A DNA stretch of 64,000 nt from assembly GCF_000223215.1 (NCBI RefSeq), contig NC_017243.1, forward strand, positions 682,001-746,000. The letters run 5' to 3'. Made by a program: the position numbers and the translations under genes. How positions within the stretch are numbered: position 1 is the stretch's first letter; the number at the start of each line of letters is the position of its first letter. The notes below the pieces were generated by a model, which saw nothing but the letters and a program-made list of their open reading frames with translations, did not search any database and was not told the DNA's origin. Shown piece after piece: positions 1-8,636 of this stretch. Source of the stretch: Brachyspira intermedia PWS/A (GTDB lineage Bacteria > Spirochaetota > Brachyspiria > Brachyspirales > Brachyspiraceae).

Positions 1-399
1 GAAAATAGAGAATACTTACCTAATGTTCGCGATAGAGTATTAGTAAGAGAACCTCTTTATCCTAGAATGATCCCTTCTGTTAAATTAGATTCTTTAGGTT
101 TCTATAGAACTAAAGATACTAAAGGTGGAGATTTCATCACTTACGTTAAAGACGTAACAATTGAGTACGATGTAGTAGTTGTTGATTTCGAAGAAGATAT
201 CGATGATGAAGCTACTTGGCAGTTATTAAAAACAGAAAACGATAGAAAACAAGCTATCGAAGCTGCTAGAATACGTGAGCAAGCTGAATTAAGAGATCTT
301 GAACAAAGACGTATAGGTGACGGTGCTGCTGCTGATCAGGGTACTACTACTGATACAGGTGCTGCTGACACTGGTGCTGCTCAAGAACAAGCTCAATAA
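1..399 (+). CDS. flaA: FlaA-family flagellar filament outer layer protein, C-terminal part (5' end outside window)
   Basis: The reading frame is open from base 1, so the gene starts upstream of the window; the ATG at 67 is internal. About 132 residues are visible. The part reading [13 protein letters not shown], then [18 protein letters not shown] and a stretch of acidic beta-strand residues, resembles the conserved end of spirochaete FlaA sheath proteins, which coat the periplasmic flagellar core. After it comes a charged helix and a low-complexity tail of Ala, Thr, Gly, Asp and Gln ending in EQAQ. Codon choice is richer in C-ending codons than the neighbours, as in highly expressed genes. 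A strong hairpin terminator follows. The family call rests on recollection of the motif, so another FlaA-like paralogue is possible. Confidence 0.62.
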   Translation, partial: ENREYLPNVRDRVLVREPLYPRMIPSVKLDSLGFYRTKDTKGGDFITYVKDVTIEYDVVVVDFEEDIDDEATWQLLKTENDRKQAIEAARIREQAELRDLEQRRIGDGAAADQGTTTDTGAADTGAAQEQAQ

Positions 400-437
400 T
401 TAAATTAGTTTGGAAATAAAAGACTAATTAATAGATT

Positions 438-468
438 AAGGGGAAACTTTAATAGTTTCCCCTTTTTT
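438..468 (+). terminator. Rho-independent terminator after flaA
   Basis: An 11-bp perfect stem (AAGGGGAAACT, 438-448, with AGTTTCCCCTT, 454-464) closes a 5-nt loop and runs into a T-tract. It ends the flaA transcript. Confidence 0.9.
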
Positions 469-469
469 A

Positions 470-498
470 TTGTATTTTTTTCTATTTTACAATATAAT
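470..498 (+). promoter_or_regulatory. Candidate sigma-70 promoter for the isochorismatase-like gene
   Basis: TTGTAT (470-475) and a consensus TATAAT (493-498) are separated by 17 bp. An AAGGAG ribosome binding site follows at 516-521, six bases before the ATG at 528. The -35 box is only a partial match. Confidence 0.5.
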
Positions 499-527
499 TT
501 GTATAAATTATATTTAAGGAGTTATTT

Positions 528-1091
528 ATGAGAGTAATGAAACAACCTCTAATCAATAAAGATGATACTTTATATATATGTATAGATGAGCAGGGTAAAT
601 TAACAACTGCTGTTTATGATGCAGAATCTGTTATCAAAAATACTAATATGCTTTTTAGAGTTGCTGATATGCACAATATACCTGTTCTAGTTACAGAGCA
701 ATATCCTAAAGGTCTTGGTCATACTGATGAAAGAATAAAGTTTCCTAAAAATTGCAAACTATTTGCTAAAGAATATTTCAGCATATTTGGAGCAGAAGAT
801 TTTGTAGAAGAGTTTAATAAAATCAATAAAAAGAATATAGTTATTTTTGGTATAGAAACTCATGTATGCGTATATTATAGTGTTGTGCATTTGCTTGAAA
901 ATGGTTATAATGTGTATGTAGTTGCTGATGCTTGTACTTCTAGAACAAAAGAAAATAAAGAAATAGCTTTGGAACAAATGAGAAAACTTGGTGCAAATAT
1001 TGTAAATACTGAAATGGTAATATTCGGTCATATAGAACATTGCAAAGTTCCTTGTTTTAAAGATGTTAGCAAATTATTAAAAGATAATTAA
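528..1091 (+). CDS. Isochorismatase-family cysteine hydrolase
   Basis: A 187-residue cytoplasmic hydrolase of the isochorismatase/nicotinamidase superfamily. The fold's catalytic triad is recognisable: an Asp in the first strand (ICIDEQGKL, about residue 20), a Lys in the middle (FAKEYFSIF), and the nucleophilic Cys in GIETHVCVYYS at about residue 114. The conserved NVYVVADACTSR strand follows. The family's cis-peptide region and length (180-200 residues) fit YcaC-like members rather than true isochorismatases. Substrate cannot be deduced. An AAGGAG site six bases upstream supports the first ATG. The gene is 21 bp upstream of tpiA and probably cotranscribed with it. Confidence 0.85.
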   Translation: MRVMKQPLINKDDTLYICIDEQGKLTTAVYDAESVIKNTNMLFRVADMHNIPVLVTEQYPKGLGHTDERIKFPKNCKLFAKEYFSIFGAEDFVEEFNKINKKNIVIFGIETHVCVYYSVVHLLENGYNVYVVADACTSRTKENKEIALEQMRKLGANIVNTEMVIFGHIEHCKVPCFKDVSKLLKDN

Positions 1092-1112
1092 TATAAATTT
1101 AGGAGAAATAAA

Positions 1113-1874
1113 ATGGCTAGAAAAAAACTTATAGCAGGTAATTGGAAAATGAATAATTCCAATAAAGAGGCCTTAGAATTAGTTAATAGTTTGAAAGGTT
1201 TAGTTAAAGATGTTAAAGACAGAGATATTATGATAGCTCCTACATTTACTTGTTTAAGTGATGTTCATAATGCTATTAAAGGAACTAATATCAAATTAGG
1301 TGCTCAGAATTTATACTTTGAGGAAAAAGGTGCTTTTACAGGACAGATTTCTGCTGATATGCTTTTAGCTGTAGGATGTGAGTATGTTATTATAGGACAC
1401 TCTGAATGCCGTGATATATTCGGTGAGAAAGATGAACTTATTAATAAAAAGGTAAAAAGAGCTTTAGATAAAAATCTTATTCCTGTTTTATGTGTAGGAG
1501 AACATTTAGAAGAAAGAGAAAAAGGAATAACTTCTGACATAGTAAGTAATCAAACTAAAGAAGCATTCAAAGGTTTGAGTGAAGCTGAAGCTAAAAAAGT
1601 TGTTATAGCTTATGAACCTGTTTGGGCTATTGGTACAGGAAAAACTGCTACTCCTCAAGATGCTGATGATGTACATAAAACTATTAGAGAAACTTTAAAA
1701 TCTCTTTATAATGAATCTGTTGCTGAAGGTATGATTATACTTTACGGCGGAAGTGTTAATGAAAAAAATGCTGATGATTTACTTAATATGCCTAATATAG
1801 ATGGTGCTTTAGTTGGTGGTGCTTCATTAGTTGCTGATAAATTTGCTAGAATAGTTAATTATGTAGCTAAGTAA
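1113..1874 (+). CDS. tpiA: Triosephosphate isomerase
   Basis: Interconverts dihydroxyacetone phosphate and glyceraldehyde 3-phosphate in glycolysis. The 253-residue length is normal. Key residues are visible: the substrate-binding Lys in AGNWKMN near residue 12, the catalytic His in IIGHSECRD, the catalytic Glu in AYEPVWAIGTGK ahead of the mobile loop, and the phosphate-binding GGSVNEKN and GALVGGASL segments. The usual GHSERR is GHSECR here. An AGGAG site precedes the ATG. A hairpin terminator closes the unit. Confidence 0.97.
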   Translation: MARKKLIAGNWKMNNSNKEALELVNSLKGLVKDVKDRDIMIAPTFTCLSDVHNAIKGTNIKLGAQNLYFEEKGAFTGQISADMLLAVGCEYVIIGHSECRDIFGEKDELINKKVKRALDKNLIPVLCVGEHLEEREKGITSDIVSNQTKEAFKGLSEAEAKKVVIAYEPVWAIGTGKTATPQDADDVHKTIRETLKSLYNESVAEGMIILYGGSVNEKNADDLLNMPNIDGALVGGASLVADKFARIVNYVAK

Positions 1875-1897
1875 ATTTAATTATTATATTGTATTTT

Positions 1898-1930
1898 AGG
1901 GGCAATGCTTTATTAGTATTGCCCTTGTTT
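1898..1930 (+). terminator. Terminator after tpiA
   Basis: GGGCAATGC and GTATTGCCC form a stem with one G-T pair around a short A/T loop, followed by TTGTTTTATTTTTTT. Confidence 0.85.
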
Positions 1931-1989
1931 TATTTTTTTAAAAAATATATAATTATATATTATTAAATAATTTAAAAGAGCATAATGAT

Positions 1990-3045
1990 TTGAAGATATT
2001 TAATTTTTTTTATATATTACTATTTGTTTTTTATTCAAATATTTTATTTTCTCAGCAGCCCCAAGTGTCGCTTGTACATTTTTATATGTGTAATGGAAAT
2101 ATCGGCGATTCGAAAATAACTATGTATTTTAATATAATGGATGGAACAAATGTATTTGGAAGATATCATTATAACAATATAAATCAATTCATAGATATAA
2201 GAGGGCATATTAACGGGAATAAATTATATATTGAAGAAAAAGTTAATAACCGTATAACAGGATATTTTAATGGAATAGTTTCTAATGATTTATTTTTTTC
2301 AGGAGAATGGGTATCCAAAGATGGAGAAAATAAATATGATTTTTCATTTTATAGAGATGAATCTTATCCTGTACATACTATGGATATAGTAAATTCATGG
2401 TTAAAGCTTGAGTTGGATAATGGAAAAAAATTTGAATCAACTAAAGATGCTGTCATAATAAGAAATGAAAAAAATCTTAATAATTTAGATAGAATTTCTT
2501 TAGATGTTGATGGAATAAAATCATTAAATACAAATAGAATTGCATATATATTAAATAATGCCATTATTGATGAATATAATGTTTGGACAAAGTCATCGCA
2601 AAATAATGAGGATTTTCATCTTATTAAAGAAATAAATGTTGCTTATTTAGATGAGAATATAATATCATTTACAATATATAATTATTCTTATACAGGCGGA
2701 ACGCATGGTATATATAATGTTGTGCCTGCTATATATTTAATTTCAACAGGTGAAAGGATAGGGTTGAGTTTATCAGAGCTAATAGAAAATAAAAATGATA
2801 GAGAATTAATTAATTTGATGAGAAGTAAATTACTTAGGAATTTTACAGAAAAAGATTTTTTTGATTTTTATTCTATTGAGCTTAGTGAAATTTATGATGT
2901 AACTCCAGCAGGTATATCATTTTATTGGCCTTTATATAAAATTGCTGATTATGCTCATGGTGTTATAGAAATTGAATTTACATATTTAGAGCTTAAGCCT
3001 TTTATTAAAAAGGATTCTAAATTTTGGTATTTGTTTAATAAATAA
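1990..3045 (+). CDS. Secreted DUF3298-like protein
   Basis: A 351-residue exported protein. Translation starts at TTG 1990, since the nearby ATG at 1985 is closed at once by a stop; an AAAAGAG site sits about nine bases upstream. Residues 1-21 form a hydrophobic signal peptide ending FSQQ. The middle is beta-rich. The C-terminal third (YSYTGGTHGIYN, then a Leu-rich helix ending in LRNF) resembles the DUF3298/RsiV-type domain found in periplasmic proteins such as PdaC. No catalytic residues are evident. It is followed closely by nth but is likely functionally unrelated. Confidence 0.65.
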   Translation: MKIFNFFYILLFVFYSNILFSQQPQVSLVHFYMCNGNIGDSKITMYFNIMDGTNVFGRYHYNNINQFIDIRGHINGNKLYIEEKVNNRITGYFNGIVSNDLFFSGEWVSKDGENKYDFSFYRDESYPVHTMDIVNSWLKLELDNGKKFESTKDAVIIRNEKNLNNLDRISLDVDGIKSLNTNRIAYILNNAIIDEYNVWTKSSQNNEDFHLIKEINVAYLDENIISFTIYNYSYTGGTHGIYNVVPAIYLISTGERIGLSLSELIENKNDRELINLMRSKLLRNFTEKDFFDFYSIELSEIYDVTPAGISFYWPLYKIADYAHGVIEIEFTYLELKPFIKKDSKFWYLFNK

Positions 3046-3077
3046 TTATATGATATTGAGTTGTGAGGATATATTTT

Positions 3078-3779
3078 ATGAATGATAATGATATTCACCC
3101 AATAATGAAAGAGCTTACAAAGGTTACAAAAGAAATGCCTATGCCTGTTGTAACTGAAATAAAAATAATAACAAACAGAGATGCTTATAAAATTTTAATA
3201 TCAACAATGCTTTCACTTAGAACGAAAGATCCTACAACTAGAGATGCTTCTATGAGATTATTTGAAAAAGCAGGAAACCCTAAAGATATGCTTAAACTTA
3301 GTGAAGAAGAAATAGCAAAGTTAATATATCCTGTTGGCTTTTATAAGGTGAAGGCTAAAAATATATTAGAAGTTTCTCAAATGATAATAGATGATTTTAA
3401 TGGACAAGTACCTGATGAAATAGATGAGCTTTTAAAGCTTAAAGGTGTTGGAAGAAAAGTTGCTAATTTGGTAGTAACCGAAGCCTTTGATAAAGACGGT
3501 ATATGTGTTGATACTCATGTTCATAGAATATCTAATAGATTCGGTTATGTTCATACAAAAACTCCTGAAGAAACAGAGTTTGCATTAAGAGATAAATTGC
3601 CTAAAGAATACTGGAGAGTTTATAATGATACTTTAGTTGTTTATGGACAGAATTTATGCAAGCCTATTTCTCCATTATGCTCAAAATGCACAGTATCTCA
3701 GTACTGCGATTATTTCAAAAATGAATATAAAGATAATAAAGAAAAGAGTAAAGAAAAAAAATCTACTAATAAAAAATAA
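3078..3779 (+). CDS. nth: Endonuclease III (HhH-GPD DNA glycosylase/AP lyase)
   Basis: Base-excision repair glycosylase with AP-lyase activity, removing oxidised pyrimidines. The helix-hairpin-helix [10 protein letters not shown] contains the catalytic Lys, and [13 protein letters not shown] supplies the catalytic Asp. The 4Fe-4S cluster motif C-x6-C-x2-C-x5-C is intact near the C-terminus ([17 protein letters not shown]). The longest frame begins with GTG at 3063, but TGAGGA at 3064-3069 lies eight bases before ATG 3078, so that ATG is preferred, giving 233 residues. A Lys-rich tail of about 17 residues follows the cluster. The gene converges on the EamA exporter, three bases away. Confidence 0.95.
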   Translation: MNDNDIHPIMKELTKVTKEMPMPVVTEIKIITNRDAYKILISTMLSLRTKDPTTRDASMRLFEKAGNPKDMLKLSEEEIAKLIYPVGFYKVKAKNILEVSQMIIDDFNGQVPDEIDELLKLKGVGRKVANLVVTEAFDKDGICVDTHVHRISNRFGYVHTKTPEETEFALRDKLPKEYWRVYNDTLVVYGQNLCKPISPLCSKCTVSQYCDYFKNEYKDNKEKSKEKKSTNKK

Positions 3780-3782
3780 ATA

Positions 3783-4712
3783 TCATTGATTATTCATTAT
3801 CTTTCTTGTATTTATTTTATTCATCTTTTTAAACGAAATATTTGCCTGCGATATTATCACACCAAGCAATATAAAAATTATTCCTATAATAGCAAATAGA
3901 GTAATATTTTCATCTAAAACTATTTTTGAAGTTATTAAAGTTATTATTGGTATGAAGTATATATATGTGTTAGTTTTCACAGCTCCTAATATTTTTGTTG
4001 CATAAGCCCAAGTTATAAAGCATAAAGTACATGCTATAAAAGATAAAAATAAAAAATTAATTAAATTTATAGGCTTTAAATAATCATTTATATTTACATT
4101 AAATCCCATAAATAACATAACGGGTATCATAAATATTATTCCATACATAAAAGTTTTTTTAGTTATTAAAACTGAATTATGCCCAAAATCTGCAATTTTT
4201 TTTACTAATACAGAATATATTCCCCACATAACAGCAGCCAATATAGCGAATATATCTCCTATAGGATTTATCTTTAAAATAAACTTTCCATTAAATGTTA
4301 TTACAGCTATTCCAATTATTGCAAATATGAATCCTACAAAAAAATTAAGTTTTAGTTTTTCTTTTAAAAATATTGAAGCGAATATTCCTGTAAATAATGG
4401 CCCTATAGCAACTAAAATACCAACATTTGATGCTAATGAATAATTCAATGCTATATTTTCAAATAGATAATAAAGTGTTATTCCGCTTAATCCTGTAACA
4501 GCAAATAACATTTCTTCTTTCTTTGAATATATTTTATTATTTTTAGGATATATTATAAATAATAAAGCAAATCCTAATAAGAATCTGCTGAAAAGTATCT
4601 CTATAGGTGAGAAGTCTCTTAATAATATTTTTGTTGAAATAAAAGTGATACCCCACATCAATATACTGAAAAATGTGCATAGGTATGCTTTAATATTTTG
4701 ATTTATAAACAT
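3783..4712 (-). CDS. EamA/DMT-family transporter
   Basis: A 309-residue inner-membrane protein with about ten hydrophobic helices in two similar halves, typical of the drug/metabolite transporter EamA family. The first half has MWGITFISTKILLRDFSPIEILFSR and the second MWGIYSVLVKKI, the repeated tryptophan-glycine signature. The substrate cannot be inferred. A tiny lipoprotein gene sits 13 bp upstream on the same strand, so the two are probably cotranscribed. The C-terminus is a Lys/Asn-rich cytoplasmic tail. Confidence 0.88.
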   Translation of the reverse strand: MFINQNIKAYLCTFFSILMWGITFISTKILLRDFSPIEILFSRFLLGFALLFIIYPKNNKIYSKKEEMLFAVTGLSGITLYYLFENIALNYSLASNVGILVAIGPLFTGIFASIFLKEKLKLNFFVGFIFAIIGIAVITFNGKFILKINPIGDIFAILAAVMWGIYSVLVKKIADFGHNSVLITKKTFMYGIIFMIPVMLFMGFNVNINDYLKPINLINFLFLSFIACTLCFITWAYATKILGAVKTNTYIYFIPIITLITSKIVLDENITLFAIIGIIFILLGVIISQANISFKKMNKINTRKIMNNQ

Positions 4713-4725
4713 GGTGTTTTTCCAA

Positions 4726-4872
4726 TTATTTGGAAGAATCCTTTATAACATTTTTTATATATTCATCATCTTCCATAACTTTTATAGAATTTTTATTATC
4801 TGCTTCTTTTTTATCAGCGCAAGATAATAATAACATAATTAAAACTAATAAACAATAGATTTTTTTTATCAT
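4726..4872 (-). CDS. Small lipoprotein (48 residues)
   Basis: A short gene running from ATG 4872 down to a TAA at 4726-4728. It encodes MIKKIYCLLVLIMLLLSCADKK, then a charged tail ending KDSSK. The Lys-Lys start, hydrophobic core and LLLSC lipobox are a textbook lipoprotein signal with a Cys at residue 17, leaving a mature peptide of about 32 residues. The ribosome site is weak (GCGGA). It lies 13 bp upstream of the EamA gene. Function unknown; because of its size, expression needs proof. Confidence 0.6.
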   Translation of the reverse strand: MIKKIYCLLVLIMLLLSCADKKEADNKNSIKVMEDDEYIKNVIKDSSK

Positions 4873-4962
4873 TACATTATCCGCAAAACAAATTATACTA
4901 TATTATATAAACAGTATAATAATTAAAAAAATAAAAAATAATTACTTTATCAATAAAATAGT

Positions 4963-4990
4963 TTGACAAAATGTTTAAATATAATATTAT
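4963..4990 (+). promoter_or_regulatory. Promoter of the rhodanese lipoprotein gene
   Basis: Consensus TTGACA (4963-4968), 16-bp spacer, TATTAT (4985-4990). The leader reaches the AGGA at 5021 just before the start codon. Confidence 0.6.
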
Positions 4991-5033
4991 ATTTATTAAC
5001 ATAATATTCGGATAATTTAAAGGAACTATGAAT

Positions 5034-5426
5034 ATGAAAAAAATTTTATTATATTTTATTATTTCAGTATCATTATTATTTGTATTTTCCTGCTCCAAAA
5101 AACCATATGATAATATCAATTTGAAAAAAGCATTGGATTTAATGAGTAAATCAACTAATTTAGTTTTATTAGATGTTAGAACACCAGAGGAATATATGGG
5201 AGGAAGTGCTCCTAATTCTATTAATATTGATGTTCTTAATACTGATTTCAAAAGTAAAATAGATCTTTTAGATAAAAATAAAGAATATATAGTGTACTGC
5301 AGAAGCGGAAACAGATCTAGTATAGCTTCAAGTATAATGGCTACTAATGGATTTTTACATGTTTATAATTTGCAGAATATAAGCTATGTTGATTTTGTAA
5401 ATGCTATATTAACAAATAGAAAGTAA
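5034..5426 (+). CDS. Rhodanese-domain lipoprotein
   Basis: A 130-residue lipoprotein with a single rhodanese domain. The AGGA at 5021-5024 fits ATG 5034 (nine bases) better than ATG 5028 (three bases). Residues 1-19 form a signal with lipobox VFSC. The domain shows the CH2A-type strand LLDVRTPEEYMGGSAPNSINI and the active-site loop YCRSGNRS with the persulfide-forming Cys. It could move sulfane sulfur in the periplasm, or act as a redox or structural protein. It stands alone, with its own promoter and a terminator downstream. Confidence 0.88.
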   Translation: MKKILLYFIISVSLLFVFSCSKKPYDNINLKKALDLMSKSTNLVLLDVRTPEEYMGGSAPNSINIDVLNTDFKSKIDLLDKNKEYIVYCRSGNRSSIASSIMATNGFLHVYNLQNISYVDFVNAILTNRK

Positions 5427-5449
5427 TTTCTTTAATATATTAATTTATA

Positions 5450-5486
5450 AGTAAGCAAGGATATTAAAAATCCCTGCTTATTTTTT
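5450..5486. terminator. Terminator between convergent rhodanese and STAS genes
   Basis: TAAGCAAGGAT pairs with ATCCCTGCTTA with one mismatch and leads into T-rich DNA. It sits between convergent stops and could serve both strands. Confidence 0.7.
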
Positions 5487-5500
5487 ATTATATTATGATT

Positions 5501-5929
5501 TTATGATGCTTTTATTTCTTTTATAGCATTCTGTATATCATCATGTATTTTTACTTTTTTATGTGCTTCTAATGATTTTAAAGACCATTTTGAATATTCA
5601 TTTAAACCTGTCAATATTAGATTTCCTCCTCTGAATTCTAATACCTTTTGAACTTCAAGCATTAAATATATGGCATTTGATATTATATATTTAATGTTGA
5701 TTCTGAAATGTATAATGATATTTTTAGCATGATTTTCCAAAAGCCTGTTCAATATATTATAAAGTTCATTATATATGCTTGCATTAATATCTTTTTCTAT
5801 TATTAGTATTATATTTTTATCATTATTTATATAGTATTCTTTTATACTGTTTTTTATAATATTTTTTCCATAAATTACTCCTTTTTTTATTGATTTATAT
5901 AAGATTTCCTCCTTCTCTAAATTTATCAA
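5501..5929 (-). CDS. STAS-domain protein (anti-sigma antagonist-like), start uncertain
   Basis: The last 105 residues resemble a STAS domain: strand IILIIEKDINASIYNELYNILN, strand NIIIHF, then INAIYLMLEVQKVLEFRGGNLILTGLN and a final helix. Such domains bind anti-sigma factors or kinases. The usual phosphorylatable Ser position is unclear. Start choice is a problem: TTG at 5927-5929 directly abuts purine-rich DNA, and the strong AAGGAGG of this frame lies inside the 3' end of the upstream gene without an ATG, GTG or TTG at proper distance. Translation may be coupled to the upstream gene, which it overlaps by about 35 bp. Partner proteins are not visible here. Confidence 0.6.
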   Translation of the reverse strand: MINLEKEEILYKSIKKGVIYGKNIIKNSIKEYYINNDKNIILIIEKDINASIYNELYNILNRLLENHAKNIIIHFRINIKYIISNAIYLMLEVQKVLEFRGGNLILTGLNEYSKWSLKSLEAHKKVKIHDDIQNAIKEIKAS

Positions 5930-6131
5930 CCTTTTCTTTAAGTGTATCGTATAACCTTAGAAAACTCGGTAGAGATAAATATACAGTAGTATCAACATCT
6001 ACAGTATTTTCTTTTCTCATTTCATTTCCAAGCAAAAGCACTATCTCTTCATCATTTTGTATTACAGCACTTCTGTTGCTATATATACTTCTTGATTTTT
6101 TCATATTGTATATTGTATTGTTTATTTTCAT
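5895..6131 (-). CDS. Conserved-looking small protein upstream of the STAS gene
   Basis: A 78-residue protein with a good AAAGGAG site five bases before ATG 6131. It reads as soluble: a basic N-terminus, then RSAVIQNDEEIVLLLGNEM, an acidic strand, and YLSLPSFLRLYDTLKEKVDKF. The strand-helix pattern is loosely like DUF3467 proteins, but this is not firm. Its 3' end overlaps the STAS reading frame and supplies that gene's Shine-Dalgarno-like AGGAGG, which argues for translational coupling. Function unknown. Confidence 0.6.
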   Translation of the reverse strand: MKINNTIYNMKKSRSIYSNRSAVIQNDEEIVLLLGNEMRKENTVDVDTTVYLSLPSFLRLYDTLKEKVDKFREGGNLI

Positions 6132-6447
6132 ACTATCTCCTTTTATAGTTCTATATATAATTTTATAATGTGAATGTATTTAATAATTTTCAGTGTATTT
6201 AAAATATACTTTTTATTTTCAATAAGTCATTAATGTGAAGTAATATATAGTTCCTATAAATCTTAAAAAGTATATATTTTATAAAAAAATCGAATTTTAT
6301 AAGCATTTTTTAGTGAAAACGAGTATGAATTTATTTGTTTTAAATAAAAAAATAAAATGCTTGTTTTTTATAGATTTTTATTATATCATATAATATTAGT
6401 AAAAAAATAAGATAAAGTTTAACGTTTTAAGGAAAGAAAATTAATTT
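6132..6447. other. Intergenic region between divergent STAS and lolA-like units
   Basis: 316 bp of very A/T-rich DNA carrying the promoters of both divergent units. An AAGGAAAG ribosome site for the lolA-like gene lies near 6430. I see no convincing RNA gene or repeat. Confidence 0.5.
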
Positions 6448-7170
6448 ATGAAAAAAATTGTATTGTTTATTATATTGCTAAGCATTCAAGCCTATTCACA
6501 GATAATGACTCCTGAAAAAGTTGTTAGTATGATATCTAATAGATTTTCAACTATAAAAGGTTTTTCAGCTAATTTTGTAGAGAGAAATGGTGAAAGAATT
6601 TCTTATGGTAATGTTATAACTAAAAATCCTAATTTGTTTAGAATGGAATATTCAAGTGGAGGAAATGGACAGTCTATATACTGTAATGGTGAAACTTTAT
6701 GGATAATATTTCCAAAAAATAATGTTGTAGCAGAGCAGAAATTAAATTATGGTGATTCAGGTGCTATATATACTCCGGAAGGAATTATGAGGCTTACAAC
6801 TAAATTTAATATAGATTTTTATAATGAAAGAGAATTGGTATCTTTAAATAGTTTTAAGGATTCTGAACTAGGAATAGCTAAATATAACAGTTCTTATGCA
6901 GCAAATGATAACAGAAGGGCTTATCATATGCTTTTGACTTCAAAACAGGCTAGTGTAGACAGAACTGGCTTCACAAAGATACATTTATGGGTTGATAATA
7001 CAGGTATGATCATAAGAATATTAGGAATAACAACTACTAATGTTCCTGTAGAGTATTTATTTACATCTATTAGATATAATCCTAAATATGAGGACAATAA
7101 TAAGGATTTTGAACCGGAAATATCAGAAAATATGCAGGTACTTAAAGATGGTTTAGTACCTAACAATTAA
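6448..7170 (+). CDS. lolA: LolA-like outer-membrane lipoprotein carrier protein
   Basis: A 240-residue periplasmic protein. Residues 1-18 are a signal peptide ending AYSQ. The mature part has the LolA pattern: helix EKVVSMISNRFSTIKGFSANFVE, then alternating strands such as GNVITKNPNLFRMEYS, SIYCNGETLWIIFPKNN and, later, KIHLWVDNTGMIIRI. LolA carries lipoproteins from the inner to the outer membrane through a hydrophobic cavity. In spirochaetes the partner LolB is generally not evident, so the end acceptor is unclear. It is 14 bp upstream of the RodZ-like gene and starts the 6448-11815 operon. Confidence 0.82.
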   Translation: MKKIVLFIILLSIQAYSQIMTPEKVVSMISNRFSTIKGFSANFVERNGERISYGNVITKNPNLFRMEYSSGGNGQSIYCNGETLWIIFPKNNVVAEQKLNYGDSGAIYTPEGIMRLTTKFNIDFYNERELVSLNSFKDSELGIAKYNSSYAANDNRRAYHMLLTSKQASVDRTGFTKIHLWVDNTGMIIRILGITTTNVPVEYLFTSIRYNPKYEDNNKDFEPEISENMQVLKDGLVPNN

Positions 7171-7184
7171 TTTTAAGGATTTAT

Positions 7185-8567
7185 ATGGAAACTATAGGTC
7201 AAATATTAAAAAATGCTAGAGAAAAGAAAGGGCTTACTATAGAAGAACTTGAGGCTACTACTCATATAGTTGCTAGGTTTATAAAGGCTTTGGAAAATGA
7301 AGAATTTGATGTTCTTCCTGGTGAAATATATGTAAAAGGCTTTATAAAGAACTTAAGTGATAAATTGTCATTAGATGCTGATATGGTGCTTGAAAGATAT
7401 AATTTGCAGAAAAACGGCATCAAGTCTGAACAGGATTTATTGAAAAGCGGTAAAGCTATTAAAAATATTAAAAAAAATAAAGAGCCTGTAAAAGAAGTTA
7501 AAGACAATAAAGATATTAATGATGGTAAAGATAATAAAGAACAAGAAGTTAATAAAGAACCAGTAAAAGATACTAATACAAAAGAATCTCTTAAAGATGT
7601 TATAAATACCGAAAAGCATGAAGAAAAAACTATAAAAGAAACAAATAAGAAAAATAAAAATACTAATACTAATAATCGTGCTGAAGCAGATTTATTATTT
7701 ATGGCAAGGAGAGATTTATATAAATTAAGAAATAAAAATAAATCTATAATACCTACAGTTATTATTATACTTGCTATCATAGTTGTTATAGCTGTTATAG
7801 TGTTTAATTGGAAGAATATAACAGGATTTATATTCCCTTCAAATAATAAAAGACAAAACAGAAATGAAGTTGAGATATCAAAAAATATAGTTGACAGTAA
7901 GGCTAAGCAAAGCGTTAAATCAGGAGATATTATATATTTTAAGCCTCTTGGAATATCAGCTACAATTAAATTTAATAGTATAGGTAATGTGCTTCATATT
8001 AATATTAACGGACAGGATTTATCTTTCTCTAAGAGCAGTCCTATAATATTGGATTTAAATGGAAATGGAATAAATGATTTTAAGATAAGTGTTATAGAAG
8101 TTTATGATAATTCAGCTACTGTAGAAATGGAAAAACTTGAAGAAAATCAGATGGTTAATACAGGTTATACCAATGATATAGAGTCTGCTGCTATGAATAC
8201 CACAAATTATAATAACACTGTATCTACAAATTTACTTGTGATAAATGGAGAAACTTATATAGAACAAGATACTGAAAAAGTAGATATAAGAATAGAGATA
8301 ACTGCTAAGCATTTTGTATATATAAGATATTTTATAGATTCAAACAGACCAGCTACTACTAACCTTTTAAGCGGTAAAACATTATATTTAGAAGCTAAAG
8401 ATGTTGTTATGCTTACTATAGGTAATGCGGGAGAGGTTGTAGTAAAAGTTAATGGAAAAATCATTAATGTAGGTGCTGCAGGAGAAACTGTTAATAAGAC
8501 TATAAAATGGGTTAAGAATTTGAATGATTCTACTAGATATAATCTTATTATGTCAGATACTAAGTAA
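7185..8567 (+). CDS. RodZ-like helix-turn-helix membrane protein
   Basis: A 460-residue bitopic protein. Residues 5-72 are a Cro/HTH_25-type domain (GQILKNAREKKGLTIEELE, GEIYVKGFIKNLS). A long Lys/Glu/Asn linker spans about 90-165. One membrane helix lies at about 187-208. The C-terminal region after about 350 is a beta-rich domain resembling DUF4115, as in RodZ. RodZ links the cytoskeleton to cell-wall synthesis, and in other bacteria its gene often sits just before rimO, as here. The extracytoplasmic part has an additional approximately 130-residue segment not usual in short RodZ proteins. Role in cell shape is inferred. Confidence 0.75.
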   Translation: METIGQILKNAREKKGLTIEELEATTHIVARFIKALENEEFDVLPGEIYVKGFIKNLSDKLSLDADMVLERYNLQKNGIKSEQDLLKSGKAIKNIKKNKEPVKEVKDNKDINDGKDNKEQEVNKEPVKDTNTKESLKDVINTEKHEEKTIKETNKKNKNTNTNNRAEADLLFMARRDLYKLRNKNKSIIPTVIIILAIIVVIAVIVFNWKNITGFIFPSNNKRQNRNEVEISKNIVDSKAKQSVKSGDIIYFKPLGISATIKFNSIGNVLHININGQDLSFSKSSPIILDLNGNGINDFKISVIEVYDNSATVEMEKLEENQMVNTGYTNDIESAAMNTTNYNNTVSTNLLVINGETYIEQDTEKVDIRIEITAKHFVYIRYFIDSNRPATTNLLSGKTLYLEAKDVVMLTIGNAGEVVVKVNGKIINVGAAGETVNKTIKWVKNLNDSTRYNLIMSDTK

Positions 8568-8636
8568 TTATTTATTTAGTATTTTAATATTTTTGCAGCA
8601 TAGTATCATAATTTAATATTAAAAAGGAAATTTAAT

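Noticed and set aside
4898-5251. 117-codon minus-strand open frame
   Set aside because: It overlaps the rhodanese lipoprotein gene in antisense and has low-complexity composition.
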